Shown here: positions 62,601 to 64,000 of the stretch, piece after piece
Layout of the letters: each line of letters opens with the position of its first letter
How positions within the stretch are numbered: the stretch's first letter is position 1
Source: Leguminivora glycinivorella
Lineage: Eukaryota > Arthropoda > Insecta > Lepidoptera > Tortricidae
NCBI RefSeq assembly: GCF_023078275.1
Contig: NC_062980.1
Span: 8,822,783 to 8,886,782, forward strand
Length of the DNA stretch: 64,000 nt
Reading direction: 5' to 3'
The notes under the pieces: generated by a model
What the model saw: only the letters and a program-made list of their open reading frames with translations
What the model was told of the DNA's origin: nothing
Database searches by the model: none
Position numbers and translations under genes: made by a program

Positions 62601-63842
62601 CCAAAGCGTGACAGAAGTCTTATCCACGTGGATAAGTGATAAAATTAGAAGCATGATACGCCGGCAGGGCAATTTGAAGGGGTGAGTCCTTATATTTAAA
62701 TTCAACTTTTTCTAGTTTCTATCTCTAATAAGTGATATTTCACTACCAACTTTATTATTGTCTGATGATTATGATTTATATGATTAAAAAAAATTAGTAG
62801 GTAATTTTTAAAACTGCCTTTAATATAAATCTTTGATTATTTGACGGAAACACAAATTTAATGAATATACGTATATCGTTATCTAAGGTTTGAGGACTTT
62901 CCTCAATTCCTCATGAATCCGATATCCAATTACATATAAGAAATCGAACTTGACAGAATTTGATTTGAAAACTCAATATGTAAGCATAACAAAGAGCACA
63001 AATCTCCTAACAAATAAATGTCACTATTCTGAACTTAAATGCATGCTGTTATTATAAAAATACGAAAGTCACTATGAGTGTGCCGTTCAGATTTGAGGAG
63101 TTCCGTTCTGATCATCATCAGAAGTTCCACTGCACCAAATGTCACTGTTCTGGACGTAAGTGCATGCTGTTCTTATAAAAATACCAAAGTCACTGTAAGT
63201 GTGCCGTTTAGATTTGAGGAGTTCCGTTCTGACCATCATCAGCAGTTCCACTGCACCAAATGTCACTGTTCCGTACGTAAATGCATCATGTTCTTATAAA
63301 AACACAAAAATCATCATATGTATGCCTTTCAGATTTTAGGAGTTCCCTCGATTTCTCCAGGATCCCATCATCAGAGGGTTCTGATAAAAATGGGACCAAT
63401 CTGCATACCTTCGAGAAAAAAAAAAATTCAAAATCGGTTCAGTAACGGACGAATTGAGAACCACCTTCCTTGAGATTTGGGTGCGGCGATTAAAAAGTGT
63501 GTTTTACTGTTATAGTGTCAGGCATTATCAGGCGCTATCGCATCGCATACCTTTATGCGTTTCGCTAGTGATAAACGTTGGGACTCTATTCCAAACCGGA
63601 ATAAATATATCTGTTTGTAGGGCTCGCTTTTCGATGTTTAAATTACAATAAAACATTTATGAATAATAAAAAGCTACCTCTTTCCTGATGCCGGGGAAGA
63701 CAGCGAGGAAGGCGATGTATAGCGTGAGGGCTGCGATGACCAGCGCGAGCGCCGGCACATCAGCCGCCACTGCCGTCCGGTTGTGGTATGCGTACAGGGT
63801 CGGCCCGCCTTCCTCGCGGAACGCGTCGAACCACCCCTTCAT
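50628..63842 (-). CDS. mol: Dual oxidase maturation factor (DUOXA; moladietz/NIP family), 9 exons
   Basis: Join: 63842-63678, 61821-61764, 57772-57635, 57056-56831, 56354-56143, 55873-55693, 55308-55156, 50867-50754, 50676-50628; 1,296 nt, 431 aa, phases consistent. It starts with the family motif MKGWFDAFREEGGPTLYAYH and NRT, followed by a first span (LALVIAALTLYIAFLAVFPG) and a second (TIVTLSLFVGTVIL). The extracellular loop holds GHVNVTLT (N116) and GNTS (N126), candidate N-glycosylation sites, then DYNEQF and ERGLPYPVLSVAEHF. Three more spans follow (LLMNLLLVVVPRYGAY, TLLFSLGWCFWLVLI, CLVVGLLIATVDLM). The cytosolic tail of ~145 aa is low in known motifs. DUOXA proteins escort dual oxidase from the ER to the plasma membrane for hydrogen peroxide production; in insects this serves gut immunity and cuticle or wing crosslinking. 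Intron 3 requires a GC donor. A mariner sits in intron 2. Confidence 0.93.
51226..51468. mobile_element. cagtcaagtg-family MITE with a nested hairpin
   Basis: The outer ends acagtcaagtgcaaaaatag and ttttacgcttgac resemble the copy at 33647, including gctatgggacatatttttg. A second hairpin (51341-51438, acagtcgagtttattaataa paired to ttataaactcgactgt) has inserted inside. In intron 8 of the DUOXA gene. Confidence 0.75.
52031..52461. mobile_element. 5'-truncated copy of the aatagttatttgtt MITE
   Basis: Matches 42346-42780 closely (cactagctcggaaacacgtg, accactcgcttcgctcgtgg) and ends with the same terminal ttgtataacaaataactatt. Confidence 0.85.
52798..53346 (-). repeat. Second near-full copy of the ccggccaagagcgtgtcggg repeat
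   Basis: Opposite orientation to 47097-47653. It contains the (GTCC)n counterpart at about 52852-52877 and ends ggcccgacacgctcttggcc. In intron 8 of the DUOXA gene. Confidence 0.85.
54834..54987. mobile_element. MITE-like repeat rich in gacatatgtcg
   Basis: Contains ccgacatatgtcgccgacat and ends tggagaaataggggcc. The reverse complement ggcccctatttctcca and tgacaatccgacatatgtca recurs near 50992-51033, a partial second copy. Boundaries are uncertain. Confidence 0.6.
57868..57940 (-). mobile_element. SINE tail fragment
   Basis: Tail and body end of the window's SINE family (ataggacattcttacacaga, cccacggtaagctcaagaaa). In intron 2 of the DUOXA gene, about 95 bp upstream of exon 3. Confidence 0.8.
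58490..58738 (-). mobile_element. tRNA-derived SINE, full length
   Basis: The minus strand begins ccggtctggcgcagtcggta (A-box half), continues to GGGTTCGAATCCC (B box), then the family body and tail. It is in opposite orientation to the copy 260 bp away at 59000. In intron 2 of the DUOXA gene. Confidence 0.92.
59000..59272 (+). mobile_element. tRNA-derived SINE, full length
   Basis: Starts gacgaccggtctggctcagt, with cggtagtgaccctgcctgct, then the B box GGGTTCGAATCCC and the family body; it ends in ATTTATT repeats. With 58490-58738 it forms an inverted SINE pair. Confidence 0.92.
60302..61551 (+). mobile_element. mariner transposon, complete with TIRs and TA duplication
   Basis: 1,250 bp. 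The left end ttgggttggtaagaaagtaa pairs with the right end ttactttcttaccaacccaa. TA flanks both ends (60300-60301, 61552-61553). The termini resemble those I recall for mellifera-type mariners. It carries one frameshifted transposase. In intron 2 of the DUOXA gene, about 210 bp from exon 2. Confidence 0.95.
60460..61481 (+). pseudogene. mariner transposase (D,D34D), one frameshift
   Basis: The first frame (60460-61212) holds the N-terminal helix-turn-helix DNA-binding region (GHSAAEAVRNICQR, ATAKRWFQRFRSGDFSLLDQ), the first catalytic Asp in LITGDEKWVLY, and VWWDIHGIIHWELLP. At an oligo-T run (61169-61174) the frame changes. The second catalytic Asp (HDNARPH block, about 61181) and the third (APTDYALF) are in the +1 frame, which ends at 61481. 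The spacing between the last two Asp residues is 34, as in mariner. Apart from this shift no stop codon interrupts the protein. As it stands no active enzyme can be made. Confidence 0.93.
61890..62101. mobile_element. Diverged fragment of the aatagttatttgtt MITE
   Basis: Shares tagtgaggggaaaagttttg, aaaactcgctaagttcagga and the terminal ttgtataacaaataactatt with 42040-42780 and 52031-52461, with an internal deletion. In intron 1 of the DUOXA gene. Confidence 0.75.
62520..62668. mobile_element. Hairpin MITE with nested CACGTG palindrome
   Basis: Arms of about 59 bp (62520-62579 and 62610-62668) pair with few mismatches. Each arm holds the 18-bp self-palindrome cttatccacgtggataag. In intron 1 of the DUOXA gene. 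Confidence 0.85.
63000..63492. mobile_element. TIR element with 121-bp internal tandem repeats, copy 3
   Basis: Reverse orientation to copies 1 and 2. It holds ccactgcaccaaatgtcact twice and ends with gaaccaccttccttgagatt and gcggcgattaaaaag. The left part is truncated near 63000. It lies in intron 1 of the DUOXA gene, about 185 bp from exon 1. Confidence 0.8.
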
Positions 63843-64000
63843 CGCTTACCCAGCCTGTAAACAATAGAAAACACTTTGAGCTGGAGCGGTTTTATAGTAA
63901 ATTTAAAAATATTAATGATGCCAAATGCTGGCCACTAGTCAGATTGATCACTCGTGGTCAGTACAGTCAAGTGTAAAAATATGGGTGTACACATCTTACT
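63843..64000. other. Upstream of the DUOXA start; window edge
   Basis: Probable 5' UTR intron acceptor or UTR just above the start. The last ~40 bp (63962-64000, acagtcaagtgtaaaaatat) are the end of another cagtcaagtg-family MITE cut by the window. No TATA box is visible. Confidence 0.5.

Overview
This is a eukaryotic nuclear window, almost certainly from a moth or butterfly. Genes are split by GT-AG introns, intergenic DNA is AT-rich, and the interspersed repeats (tRNA-derived SINEs, mariner, CR1/L2-like non-LTR elements, short hairpin MITEs) are of Lepidoptera-like types. No bacterial features or CRISPR are visible. I joined exons by eye from reading frame, splice sites and recalled family resemblance; every join quoted keeps phase, but no alignment was run.

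Seven protein-coding genes can be followed from start to stop. (1) 99-3185, minus: CUEDC1-like, 3 exons, 243 aa. (2) 7702-24025, minus: LAPTM4-like lysosomal membrane protein, 6 coding exons, 309 aa, with introns swollen by repeats. (3) 25347-25748, plus: LAMTOR4 (Ragulator), 2 exons, 97 aa. (4) 25770-27455, plus: RFT1, intronless, 561 aa, starting only 21 nt after the LAMTOR4 stop. (5) 27700-32365, minus: CCZ1, 11 exons, 451 aa. (6) 32926-48904, plus: EFHC1/EFHC2-like ciliary DM10 protein, 16 exons, 729 aa. (7) 50628-63842, minus: dual oxidase maturation factor (DUOXA, moladietz/NIP family), 9 exons, 431 aa.

The genes form head-to-head pairs (LAPTM4/LAMTOR4 and CCZ1/EFHC) and convergent pairs (RFT1/CCZ1 and EFHC/DUOXA). 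Three of the first five, LAPTM4, LAMTOR4 and CCZ1, act at the late endosome or lysosome.

The most unusual structures are in the LAPTM4-like introns: a 2 kb palindrome built from an exact-period 100-bp satellite in two opposed arrays (about 8.2-10.3 kb), and a 2,131-bp fold-back element with ~745-bp nearly identical arms and a perfect 8-bp target duplication (14219-16349). The same gene also carries decayed tandem copies of its own penultimate exon. Other points of note are the LAMTOR4-RFT1 arrangement, two GC-AG introns with the same donor GCGAGT in different genes, a TIR element with 121-bp internal repeats present three times, a mariner with one visible frameshift, and a CR1/L2-like retroelement interrupted by a later insertion.
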